64,000 nucleotides of DNA from QQVM01 sp035341855 (GTDB lineage: Bacteria; Bacteroidota; Bacteroidia; AKYH767-A; 2013-40CM-41-45), in contig DAOQWA010000002.1 in NCBI GenBank assembly GCA_035341855.1, forward strand, positions 1 to 64,000, read 5' to 3'. Position 1 is the first letter of the stretch. Each line of letters opens with the position of its first letter. The position numbers and the translations under genes were made by a program. Below are positions 54,625 through 62,920 of this stretch, one piece after another. Under the pieces are notes generated by a model, which worked only from the letters and a program-made list of their open reading frames with translations, was not told the DNA's origin and did no database searches.

Positions 54625-57012
54625 ATGAAATCGCTATTAGTAGTCGCAAGTATATTATTCACACAATTCATTTCGGCTCAAAATCTTCAATTTAGAAGTA
54701 ACCTGTCTTATGGTTCTACAGCCTTGGCAAATATTGGCGGGTACACTGACAGTCTTGACAATGAATATGCCTTAGTTGGAACGGAAGAAGGTTTAGATAT
54801 TGTTGATGTCACAGATCCTGATAATCCTGCTATAGTTTTTTCTGTCCCGGGACCAACAAACACCTGGAGAGAAGTAAAGACCTATAGAAAATTTGCATAT
54901 GTGACAACAGAAGGAGGAGGCGGCTTAACAGTAGTAGATCTAAGCCAGCTACCGGCTAATGTTTCTTATCATCAGTATACAGGAGATGGACTGATTTCAG
55001 GGCAGCTTAGTTCGATACATGCTTTACATTGTGATACTGCCATGGGATATCTCTATTTATATGGCAGTAACATTGGCCAGGGTCATACCTTGTTTCTCGA
55101 TCTTAATGACCCGGCCAATCCGGTTTATGCAGGAGAATATATATTTCCCGGAGGTGGTAATGACTCTTATGTGCACGATGGCTATGTTGAAAACGATACC
55201 ATGTATGAAGGACATATATATGGTGGCTTTTTTGCAGTCGTTGATGTGAGAAATAAATCAAATCCTGTCCTGCTTGCAACACAAACGACCCCAACAGCTT
55301 TTACACACAATACCTGGCTTTCTGATGATCACAAAACATTGTTCACCACAGATGAAAATAATTTTTCTTTCCTGGGAGCATTCGACATTTCTGACTTGTC
55401 TAATATTCGTGAGATCTCAAGATTCCAGACGGCTTCCGGCACCGGTGCAGTAGTCCATAATACACATATTCTTAATGATTTTGCAGTGACATCATGGTAT
55501 AAAGAAGGAGTAGTAATTACGGATGTGAGTCGTCCTGCTAATCCTATTGAAGTTGGAAAATATGATACCTATGCACAAGGTAGCGGCACCGGACAGGTGG
55601 GCTGCTGGGGTGTCTATCCTTATTTGCCTTCCGGAACTATCGTAGCTTCTGACATGGTGAACGGACTCTATGTATTAACTCCAACCTATGTTCGTGGATG
55701 TTATTTGGAAGGAATTGTAAGTGATTCAGTCTCTTCTGTAATTATTCCGGGAGCAACAGTTCAGATCACTGGTACCTCTGCGATTCGCACTACCAATTCA
55801 GGTGGTGAATATAAAACGGGGCTTGCCGATGCTGGATCATACGATGTCGAAGTTTCTAAACCGGGCTACATTACAAAAACTATTAGCGGAGTGTCTTTGG
55901 TGAATGGTGTTCTCACAACCCTTGATGTTGAACTTTCTCCCATACCAACATTTGCAGTGACCGGAACTATTCTGGATAGCTTATCGGGAATGCCGATAGA
56001 GAATGCATTCGTTCAAATCGAAAATAGTGATTTCAATTTCAGTGCCATGACTGATGCAGCCGGACAGTTTACAATAAATGGTCTGATCTCAGGAACATAT
56101 GATATAACCAGTGGCAAATGGGGATATGTATCGAAGTGTTTCACACAAAACTTTAGTGGTGCAATGCCACTACAAATGGAACTACTCATTGGCTACTACG
56201 ATGACTTTACTTTTGATTACAACTGGACTGTTGGAGGCTCATCTGCCAATGCATGGGAAAGAGGAGTACCGATTGGTAGTTTTGATGGAGGAGCGAATAT
56301 CATCAATCCTGACGTGGATGCATCTGGAGATTGTTCCAACAAATGTTATGTGACGGACAATGGAACAGGACCCTATAGTAATCATGATGTCGACAACGGT
56401 AATACGATGCTCACATCTCCAATTTTTGATGCAACGATCTATGTAAATCCGAGCATCGAATATGCTCGCTGGTTTGTGAATACAGGCGGTAGCGGATCAC
56501 CAAACGATTCAATGAATATTTATTTGTCCAATGGAACGGATATTGTTCTCATCGAATCAGTAACACTTTCATCGCCGGGAGTTGCATCATGGTATGATAG
56601 TAATCATCTTATCAGTAGTTTTCTGACTGTAACTCCGACAATGCAGGTAATGGTTGACGTTAATGATGGAAATCCGGGACATATCCTGGAAGGAGGGCTA
56701 GATCATTTCCGTATCAGCGGTATGTTGAATGTGGGTGTGAAAAACTTTGCCACTCCAAATTTGGCACAGATAAATGTCTACCCGAATCCGTTCGGTTCCT
56801 CTACTATTATACGATTTAGCAAGCTTGATGCATCTGCAGACAGTAAGATTGAATTACTTGACGTACTTGGACGCACACTCGAATCTCATCCTATCCTCAG
56901 AAAAGCTGAGGGAGAAATATCAGTTGGTGAAGATTTGACTGCCGGCATTTATTTCGTAAGGATCCTGTCCGGTGGCACGTATTCTGAGAGTGCAAGGATT
57001 ATCAAAAACTGA
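54625..57012 (+). CDS. Secreted choice-of-anchor B domain protein with T9SS sorting signal
   Basis: A 795 aa secreted protein with a signal peptide (residues 1-19, ending SAQ). Residues about 20-355 form a propeller-like choice-of-anchor B domain with repeats such as GLDIVDVTDPDNPAIV, LFLDLNDPANPVY, AVVDVRNKSNPVL and VITDVSRPANPIE. Two carboxypeptidase-regulatory-like beta domains follow (about 358-435 and 444-515), then a jelly-roll-type region, and a C-terminal type A sorting domain (about 716-795) starting INVYPNPFG with GIYFVRILSG. The sorting domain directs export through T9SS and surface attachment. Likely cell-surface; its ligand is unknown. Confidence 0.88.
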   Translation: MKSLLVVASILFTQFISAQNLQFRSNLSYGSTALANIGGYTDSLDNEYALVGTEEGLDIVDVTDPDNPAIVFSVPGPTNTWREVKTYRKFAYVTTEGGGGLTVVDLSQLPANVSYHQYTGDGLISGQLSSIHALHCDTAMGYLYLYGSNIGQGHTLFLDLNDPANPVYAGEYIFPGGGNDSYVHDGYVENDTMYEGHIYGGFFAVVDVRNKSNPVLLATQTTPTAFTHNTWLSDDHKTLFTTDENNFSFLGAFDISDLSNIREISRFQTASGTGAVVHNTHILNDFAVTSWYKEGVVITDVSRPANPIEVGKYDTYAQGSGTGQVGCWGVYPYLPSGTIVASDMVNGLYVLTPTYVRGCYLEGIVSDSVSSVIIPGATVQITGTSAIRTTNSGGEYKTGLADAGSYDVEVSKPGYITKTISGVSLVNGVLTTLDVELSPIPTFAVTGTILDSLSGMPIENAFVQIENSDFNFSAMTDAAGQFTINGLISGTYDITSGKWGYVSKCFTQNFSGAMPLQMELLIGYYDDFTFDYNWTVGGSSANAWERGVPIGSFDGGANIINPDVDASGDCSNKCYVTDNGTGPYSNHDVDNGNTMLTSPIFDATIYVNPSIEYARWFVNTGGSGSPNDSMNIYLSNGTDIVLIESVTLSSPGVASWYDSNHLISSFLTVTPTMQVMVDVNDGNPGHILEGGLDHFRISGMLNVGVKNFATPNLAQINVYPNPFGSSTIIRFSKLDASADSKIELLDVLGRTLESHPILRKAEGEISVGEDLTAGIYFVRILSGGTYSESARIIKN

Positions 57013-57124
57013 TCCCGGTGCATCCTCTGATTTACCGAAAATAAGCAGCTTCTCTTGATCAAATTATTGTTCATTTCCTGCGTTCAAGCCTTGATTTTGA
57101 ATGGGAAAGGAATAGAAAATTGAT

Positions 57125-57132
57125 TACCTTTG
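57125..57132 (+). promoter_or_regulatory. -7 box TACCTTTG immediately before bamD
   Basis: TACCTTTG (57125-57132) matches TAnnTTTG. ATGs follow at 57134 and 57140. If transcription starts about 6-7 bp past the box, the first ATG is not transcribed and the mRNA begins at or beside the ATG at 57140, implying a leaderless or nearly leaderless message. Confidence 0.45.
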
Positions 57133-57139
57133 CATGCTA

Positions 57140-57964
57140 ATGAAATTAAAAATATCATTTATCTTATTGATTTTCAGCGTATTGACTGTCGGATGTAGTA
57201 ATTACAACCGGGTCCTGAAAGGCAATGATATGGATGCCAAAATGGAAGCTGCCATTCGTTACTACAATAAAGGCGATTATTATAAGGCCCTTCCATTATT
57301 TGAAGAGTTGAATGCTGTTTACCGGGGTACCAGAAAAGCTGAGAAAACTTATTACTATTTCGCTTATACAAATTACCGCCTTGGAGATTACCAGTCTGCT
57401 GCATATGATTTTGACATATTCTCCAAAACATATCCAACGAGTGAGTACGCGGAAGAATGTGCTTTCATGCATGCATATTGCTATTATGAGGACTCTCCTG
57501 AGTATTCACTTGATCAGACAAACACGTATACAGCAATCAACGAACTACAGTTATTTGCCGATAAATATCCGAGAAGCACCAGGATACCTGAGTGCAATAA
57601 GCTCATAGATCAGCTTCGCGAAAAACTTGAAACAAAAACGTACGAGACAGCACGCCTGTACTACAACATGGAGTATTATAAAGCTGCAACAACAACTTTT
57701 CAAAATCTATTGCATGATTTTCCATCCACCAAGTACAGAGAAAATGCATTATTCCTTTCATTCAAGGCGGCTTACCTTTATGCTGAAGGAAGTATAGAAA
57801 CAAAAAGAGAAGGGCGGTACAACGATGCCCTCAGATCATTTGGAGAATTCAATGTAGCCTTTCCTGAAAGTAAGCATATGAAGGAAGCAATGGATATTTC
57901 TGAACAAATAAAAAGGAAACTGGATAAAATCCCGTCAGATGACGGAGTAAGCTCTATAAACTAA
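57140..57964 (+). CDS. bamD: Outer membrane assembly factor BamD-like lipoprotein
   Basis: About 274 aa from the ATG at 57140 (an ATG at 57134 adds two residues). Lipoprotein signal with lipobox VGC (near Cys 19), so it is attached to the inner leaflet of the outer membrane. Five or so TPR-like helical pairs follow: YYNKGDYYKALPLFEELN, YFAYTNYRLGDYQSAAYDFD, YPTSEYAEECAFMHAYCYY and others. This fits BamD/YfiO, which works with BamA to insert outer-membrane proteins. Followed by rpoZ and coaBC, the order known from other Bacteroidota. Confidence 0.9.
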   Translation: MKLKISFILLIFSVLTVGCSNYNRVLKGNDMDAKMEAAIRYYNKGDYYKALPLFEELNAVYRGTRKAEKTYYYFAYTNYRLGDYQSAAYDFDIFSKTYPTSEYAEECAFMHAYCYYEDSPEYSLDQTNTYTAINELQLFADKYPRSTRIPECNKLIDQLREKLETKTYETARLYYNMEYYKAATTTFQNLLHDFPSTKYRENALFLSFKAAYLYAEGSIETKREGRYNDALRSFGEFNVAFPESKHMKEAMDISEQIKRKLDKIPSDDGVSSIN

Positions 57965-57982
57965 AATAATAATCGCCATACC

Positions 57983-58306
57983 ATGAGTTACAAATCAGAC
58001 GTTACAACTACTGTAACAAGAAACATTCCTGAGTTCGATGCAGAAACAGGAAATCTATATGAATCTCTCGTTGTCATAGCCAAGCGTGCAAATCAAATCT
58101 CTTCAGAAATGAAAGAAGAACTGAATGCGAAGCTGTCTGAATTCAATACCAGCTCCGACAATCTTGAAGAAATTTTTGAAAATCGCGAGCAGATAGAAAT
58201 TTCTAAATACTATGAGCGTTTGCCAAAACCGACGCTGATCGCAATCCAGGAGTTTCAGGAGGATAAAATATACTTCCGTAAACCTGCAAATGAAGAGATC
58301 ATCTGA
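57983..58306 (+). CDS. rpoZ: DNA-directed RNA polymerase subunit omega, Bacteroidota type
   Basis: A 107 aa protein that resembles the Bacteroidota version of the omega subunit, which helps assemble and stabilise RNA polymerase. Landmarks: TVTRNIPEFDAETGNLYESLVVIAKRANQIS (quoted in pieces: TVTRN, FDAETGNLYE, VVIAKRANQIS), ELNAKLSEF, and EIFENREQIEISKYYERLPKPT. The core sequence IAKRANQI is the omega motif. Lies 18 bp after bamD. A terminator follows before coaBC. Confidence 0.88.
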   Translation: MSYKSDVTTTVTRNIPEFDAETGNLYESLVVIAKRANQISSEMKEELNAKLSEFNTSSDNLEEIFENREQIEISKYYERLPKPTLIAIQEFQEDKIYFRKPANEEII

Positions 58307-58366
58307 TCCATGAATTTTATTTGTTGATCAGATAAAAAATCCAAGACCCATGTTTTGGATTTTTTT
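58301..58366 (+). terminator. Paired hairpins ending in a rho-independent terminator after rpoZ
   Basis: The strong hairpin is ATCCAA (58339-58344) with TTGGAT (58355-58360), extended by A/T pairs on both sides and ending in a run of T. Just before it lies ATCTGATC (58301-58308) with GATCAGAT (58326-58333), an 8-bp perfect inverted repeat covering the rpoZ stop. The second copy runs directly into the A-tract of the terminator. coaBC starts at 58398, 32 bp on. Confidence 0.75.
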
Positions 58367-58397
58367 AATTGAAGTCAGCAAGAGCATAGAATTATCA

Positions 58398-59591
58398 ATG
58401 CAAGGAAAAAAAATAATCGTAGGTCTAACAGGAAGCATCGCTGCATATAAATCTGCCATGCTGGTGCGATTATTGATCAAAGCCGGGGCTCATGTAAAAG
58501 TAATCATGACACCTGCGGCGAAGGATTTTATCACTCCGCTAACTTTATCGGTTTTATCCAAGGATGATGTTCTAACCGACACATTTGATGACAAGACCGG
58601 AAGATGGACGAATCATGTTGATCTTGGATTGTGGGCAGATGCAATGATTATCGCACCTGCAACTGCAAATACCATTGGCAAGATGACAAGCGGTGTCTGC
58701 GATAATTTACTCTTGATGACTTATCTTTCTGCAAGATGCGACGTCTTTATTGCACCGGCAATGGATCTTGACATGTGGAAGCATGTTTCTACCCAACACA
58801 ATTTAAAAACACTAGCAGATCGGGGAGTTAAAGTAATCTCGCCGACTGAAGGAGAATTGGCCAGTGGCTTGTCTGGTGAAGGCCGAATGGAAGAACCTGA
58901 AGCGATTTTTAACCAACTGAATTTTCAATTTCAAAAAGGACTTCCGCTGTCAGGAAAAAAGGCAATGGTGACTGCAGGACCAACCTACGAAGCCATCGAC
59001 CCTGTCCGTTTTATTGGCAATCGATCTTCAGGAACAATGGGATTTAAAATTGCTGAAGAACTTGCAAGACAAGGTGCTTCAGTCACCTTGATCTCCGGTC
59101 CGACTAGCTTACATTTGGCAAATCCGCGTATACAGAGAATTGATGTTGAAACTGCAGATGAGATGCTATTAGCCTGCCGGAAATTTGCTCCCGAAGCTGA
59201 TTTGATAATTATGTCTGCTGCCGTTGCCGATTACAGACCTTCCGAAGTATCAGAAACAAAAATTAAAAAGGGAATAAAGCCACATGAAATTGAGTTGGAG
59301 ACAACTGTCGATATTCTTACTGAGCTCGGAAAAACAAAGAAGAAAGGACAAGCATTGGTTGGCTTTGCTCTTGAAACTAACAATGAATTAGAGAATGCCA
59401 AAGGCAAATTGAAGAAAAAAAATCTTGATTACATCATTTTGAATTCTCTGAATGATGAAGGTGCCGGGTTTGGAACCTCAACTAATAAAATAAGCATTAT
59501 TGATCAGTCAGAAAATGTTACTGCATATGACATCAAATCAAAATCTGAGGTTGCACGAGACATCGTGGATTACCTCATAACAAGAATATAG
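58398..59591 (+). CDS. coaBC: Bifunctional phosphopantothenoylcysteine decarboxylase / phosphopantothenate-cysteine ligase
   Basis: Two steps of coenzyme A synthesis in one 397 aa protein. The CoaC flavoprotein half (about 1-185) starts KKIIVGLTGSIAAYKSAMLV and has IAPATANTIGKM and APAMDLDMW. The CoaB half (about 188-397) starts KKAMVTAGPTYEAIDPVRFIGNRSSGTMG and contains IMSAAVADYRP and ALVGFALETN. The ATG at 58398 is preferred over the longer reading that begins at 58350, because the flavin-binding beta strand starts there. Conserved neighbour of bamD, rpoZ and porD in Bacteroidota. Confidence 0.95.
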   Translation: MQGKKIIVGLTGSIAAYKSAMLVRLLIKAGAHVKVIMTPAAKDFITPLTLSVLSKDDVLTDTFDDKTGRWTNHVDLGLWADAMIIAPATANTIGKMTSGVCDNLLLMTYLSARCDVFIAPAMDLDMWKHVSTQHNLKTLADRGVKVISPTEGELASGLSGEGRMEEPEAIFNQLNFQFQKGLPLSGKKAMVTAGPTYEAIDPVRFIGNRSSGTMGFKIAEELARQGASVTLISGPTSLHLANPRIQRIDVETADEMLLACRKFAPEADLIIMSAAVADYRPSEVSETKIKKGIKPHEIELETTVDILTELGKTKKKGQALVGFALETNNELENAKGKLKKKNLDYIILNSLNDEGAGFGTSTNKISIIDQSENVTAYDIKSKSEVARDIVDYLITRI

Positions 59592-59662
59592 TTTTAATCA
59601 TTTAAAGACAGGTACACGTTTCAAAATTATCTATTACGTTGTCCATACTTAAACTCATACAC

Positions 59663-60577
59663 ATGCAAATAGATGCAAAGAAATTTTTAAGTATTATTAT
59701 TTGTTTCATTTATTTCAATGGAAGTCAGGCTCAGGAACTCAACTGTTCTGTTTCAGTTTTATCTCCTCAAATTCAAGCAAGCGATAAAACTATCTATGAA
59801 ACTTTGCAGACTTCAATTCGGGAATTCATGAATAACAGAACCTGGACTAATGATCAATTCCTCAACCAGGAAAGGATTGAATGCAGTATCATCATTACCA
59901 TTTCAGAGCGTACATCTGTAGATGCTTTCAAGGCGAACATTCAGATCCAGTCAAGACGTCCGGTTTATCAGTCTTCGTTTTATGCTCCATTATTCAACCA
60001 TCAGGATAATGATTTTTCCTTTAAATATATTCAGGATCAGGTTCTGGAATTGGATGAGGCAGACATCACCTCAAATCTTACGGCAGTTCTGGCATATTAT
60101 GCCTACCTGATAATAGGCTTGGACTATGACTCCTTTTCACCTGAAGGTGGAACGCCTTATTTTGTGAAGGCCCAAAATATTGTCAATAATTCAACCCGAC
60201 TGGCTGAACGTGGATGGAAGGCATTTGAAAGTTCAAGAAACCGTTACTGGATTACCGAAAATTTGCTAAACTCTTCTTTTAGTCCCCTCAGAATTACTAT
60301 GTACAATTATCACCGCCGGGGTCTTGATAAGATGACAGATAATGCTTTAGAAGCCAGACAAGTCATCTCTGAAAGTCTGAAAGACCTCAGAAGAGTATAT
60401 GCGGATAAGCCAAATTCATTTTTGATGCAAGTTTTTTTCAATGCCAAAGCTGATGAAATTGTAAACATCTATTCTCAGGCTCAAATTGACGAAAAGAATC
60501 AGATTGTTCCGATATTATCCTTAATAGATCCGGCAAATACATTAAAATACCAGGGAATCCTGGCTAGCGGACAATAA
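59663..60577 (+). CDS. porD: Type IX secretion protein PorD (DUF4835)
   Basis: About 304 aa from the ATG at 59663 (TTG at 59639 extends it). Signal peptide ending SQAQ. The mature protein is a DUF4835 (PorD) domain: ELNCSVSVLSPQIQASDKTIYETLQTSIREFMNNRTW (start in part), then FNHQDNDFSFKYIQDQ and LAYYAYLIIGLDYDSFSPEGG, which is the best preserved stretch, and YNYHRRGLDKMTDN. PorD is required for or linked to T9SS in several species; its exact mechanical role is unclear. It stands in the bamD-rpoZ-coaBC-porD order common in the phylum. Confidence 0.88.
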   Translation: MQIDAKKFLSIIICFIYFNGSQAQELNCSVSVLSPQIQASDKTIYETLQTSIREFMNNRTWTNDQFLNQERIECSIIITISERTSVDAFKANIQIQSRRPVYQSSFYAPLFNHQDNDFSFKYIQDQVLELDEADITSNLTAVLAYYAYLIIGLDYDSFSPEGGTPYFVKAQNIVNNSTRLAERGWKAFESSRNRYWITENLLNSSFSPLRITMYNYHRRGLDKMTDNALEARQVISESLKDLRRVYADKPNSFLMQVFFNAKADEIVNIYSQAQIDEKNQIVPILSLIDPANTLKYQGILASGQ

Positions 60578-60609
60578 TAAATTAAATTAAAATTTAGAAT
60601 ACAGAAATT

Positions 60610-61710
60610 ATGGCCTTGAGATGTGGAATAGTGGGACTACCAAACGTTGGAAAATCTACACTTTTTAATTGTCTATCGAATGCAAAAGCCCAGGCGGCGA
60701 ACTTTCCATTTTGTACCATAGAACCTAACGTTGGGGTCATTACAGTTCCGGATGAGCGACTGGTAGAATTGGAACGCTTAGTAAAACCACAAAGAGTTTT
60801 ACCAACTACCATCGAAATAGTTGATATTGCAGGTCTCGTAAAAGGTGCCAGCAAAGGCGAGGGCTTAGGTAACCAATTTCTCAGTAACATCAGGGAATGT
60901 GACGCAATTATCCATGTAGTACGTTGCTTTGAAGACCCAAATGTGGTTCACGTTGATGGTAAAATTAATCCTGTCAGAGATAAGGAAACGATAGATACTG
61001 AGCTCCAGTTAAAAGATCTTGAATCTGTTGACAGGAAGATCAGCAGAATGGAAAAAGTTGCAAAAGCCGGAACAGATAAAGAAGCAAAAAAAGCTCTGGA
61101 AGTTTTAGCCATTTATAAACAACATCTTGAACAAGGAAAATCTGCCAGAAGCGCCGATGTGAGTCAGGATGATCAGCGTTTCATAGCCGACATTTTTTTA
61201 CTTACTGCAAAACCTGTGATGTATGTTTGTAATGTTGATGAAGCATCAGTCATCACCGGAAATGCTCTTGTGGATCAACTGAAAGAATCGGTAAAAGGTG
61301 AAAATGCGGAAGTCCTGGTAATCGCTGCAGCAATTGAAGCTGAGATCACAATGCTTGAGAGCTTTGAAGACCGTCAGGCATTTCTTTCTGACCTTGGATT
61401 GAAAGAATCAGGGGTGACAAAACTTATTCGTGCTGCTTATCGATTATTGAATTTACAGACTTACTTTACTGCTGGAGAAAAAGAAGTAAGAGCCTGGACC
61501 ATTACAAAAGGTATGCTGGCTCCTCAGGCTGCAGCCGTGATCCATACTGATTTTGAAAAAGGATTTATTAAAGCTGAAGTAATCCATTACGAGGACTTTC
61601 TAAAATATGGATCAGAAGCCGGTTGCAGGGATGCAGGGAAGTTAAGTATAGAAGGAAAGGAATATCTGGTTGATGATGGAGACATTATGCATTTCCGCTT
61701 CAATGTATAG
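60610..61710 (+). CDS. ychF: Redox-regulated P-loop ATPase YchF (OBG family)
   Basis: A 366 aa translational-factor-like GTPase-fold protein that prefers ATP and binds ribosomes. G1 motif GLPNVGKST (residues 8-16), DIAGLVKGASKGEGLGN (G3 with switch), CNVDE in place of NKxD, and a C-terminal TGS domain (about 280-366) with FTAGEKEVRAWTITKGMLAP and EGKEYLVDDGDIMHFRFNV. YchF takes part in stress response and peroxide sensitivity in E. coli. ATG start after a 32 bp AT-rich gap following porD, so it may belong to the same transcript. Confidence 0.96.
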   Translation: MALRCGIVGLPNVGKSTLFNCLSNAKAQAANFPFCTIEPNVGVITVPDERLVELERLVKPQRVLPTTIEIVDIAGLVKGASKGEGLGNQFLSNIRECDAIIHVVRCFEDPNVVHVDGKINPVRDKETIDTELQLKDLESVDRKISRMEKVAKAGTDKEAKKALEVLAIYKQHLEQGKSARSADVSQDDQRFIADIFLLTAKPVMYVCNVDEASVITGNALVDQLKESVKGENAEVLVIAAAIEAEITMLESFEDRQAFLSDLGLKESGVTKLIRAAYRLLNLQTYFTAGEKEVRAWTITKGMLAPQAAAVIHTDFEKGFIKAEVIHYEDFLKYGSEAGCRDAGKLSIEGKEYLVDDGDIMHFRFNV

Positions 61711-61730
61711 TCCGGTTTTTGACTAACACT

Positions 61731-62354
61731 ATGAAATTAACTTTACTTATCATCATTGTAACTTCTGCTGTATCGATTTTGGCCTTCCAAAACAGAAGTT
61801 TGATGGATCGATATATTTTCAATCCTTTTATCATTCAGAACAGAAAAGAATGGTTCAGATTTATAAGTAGCGGTTTTCTTCATGCCGATTGGATTCACTT
61901 ATTGGTGAACATGTTCGTGCTCTTTTCATTTGGTTTTGTTTTGGAAGATTATTTTCAGGTGCTCTTTGAAGGACGGGCAGAAGTATATTTTCTGCTACTA
62001 TACATCGGTGGTATGATGAGCTCTGTACTTCCGACCTATAAAAAGCAAAAAGATAATCCTGCATACAATGCCTTGGGTGCATCCGGGGCTGTATCTGCAA
62101 TAGTCTTTTCATTTATACTCTTTAACCCCTTACAAAAATTATGTCTTTACGGAGTGTTATGCCTCCCTGGAATTATTTTTGGTGTCGCATATCTCGTCTA
62201 CTGTTACTATATGGCCAAAAAGGGTGGAGGAACCATAAATCACGATGCTCATCTCTGGGGTGCTCTTTATGGATTTTTCTTTACAATAATATTGAAACCG
62301 GTACTCTTTCTTAATTTTATACAGCAGTTAATCCATACCACAAATGCACTTTAG
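61731..62354 (+). CDS. Rhomboid-family intramembrane serine protease (third in window)
   Basis: About 207 aa from the ATG at 61731 (TTG at 61719 is the longer frame). Compact six-helix rhomboid: HADWIHLLVNMFVLFSFG (HxxxN), LGASGAVSAIVF with catalytic-type Ser, and HDAHLWGALYGF with catalytic-type His. It is shorter than the two in the mutL cluster and has no extra domain. gmhB begins 11 bp before its stop, suggesting coupling; no functional link is known. Confidence 0.85.
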   Translation: MKLTLLIIIVTSAVSILAFQNRSLMDRYIFNPFIIQNRKEWFRFISSGFLHADWIHLLVNMFVLFSFGFVLEDYFQVLFEGRAEVYFLLLYIGGMMSSVLPTYKKQKDNPAYNALGASGAVSAIVFSFILFNPLQKLCLYGVLCLPGIIFGVAYLVYCYYMAKKGGGTINHDAHLWGALYGFFFTIILKPVLFLNFIQQLIHTTNAL

Positions 62355-62838
62355 CCAACGGAAAGTCATATTTTTGGATCGTGATGGTGTGATCAACAAA
62401 GAAAGAGGGGAGTTTACCTGGAAACTGGAGGATTTTATTTTGAATGATCATCTCTTTGAAGCTTTAAACATTCTAAAAAAAAATGCTTACGAATTTGTCA
62501 TCATCAGTAATCAAAGTGGCATAGCACGGGGGCTATATAATTTTGATGACGTCGAATTCCTGCATCATCAACTTATTAGAATTGCAGCATCCAATGGCAT
62601 AAAATTTCTCGAAATTTATTATTGTCCTCACCACCCGGATAAAAGCCGCTGTATATGCCGTAAGCCCGGATCTTTAATGTTGGAAAAAGCCATAGCACGA
62701 TTTAATGTTGACAAAACTAAAAGTTGGTTTATCGGTGATGCAGAGAGGGATATCGAGGCTGCAAACAAAGCAGGAATTCAATCTATTCTAATTCAAGCCA
62801 ATTCATCACTATTGGATATTGTACCTCTTCTCCAATAA
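62344..62838 (+). CDS. gmhB: D-glycero-D-manno-heptose 1,7-bisphosphate phosphatase (HAD family)
   Basis: A 164 aa HAD-IIIA phosphatase that removes a phosphate from heptose bisphosphate in ADP-heptose synthesis for lipopolysaccharide. Motifs: FLDRDGVIN (nucleophile D12 and D14), ISNQSGIARG, zinc-binding YYCPHHPDKSRCICRKPG (Cys-His-Cys-Cys), and FIGDAERDIEAA. A histidinol-phosphate phosphatase is the closest alternative, but the zinc set and length fit GmhB. It overlaps the rhomboid gene by 11 bp. Other heptose genes are not in this window. Confidence 0.85.
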   Translation: MHFSQRKVIFLDRDGVINKERGEFTWKLEDFILNDHLFEALNILKKNAYEFVIISNQSGIARGLYNFDDVEFLHHQLIRIAASNGIKFLEIYYCPHHPDKSRCICRKPGSLMLEKAIARFNVDKTKSWFIGDAERDIEAANKAGIQSILIQANSSLLDIVPLLQ

Positions 62839-62902
62839 ACTTAGCACGTAAAAATAGTTGATTATTTTTTTTTAGGGTCGCGATATTACCCGCAGACTCA
62901 TG

Positions 62903-62910
62903 TACCTTTG
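62903..62910 (+). promoter_or_regulatory. -7 box TACCTTTG before the class IV aminotransferase
   Basis: TACCTTTG (62903-62910) matches TAnnTTTG, with the ATG at 62921. Predicted leader only about 4-5 nt. Confidence 0.5.
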
Positions 62911-62920
62911 TATATAGATT

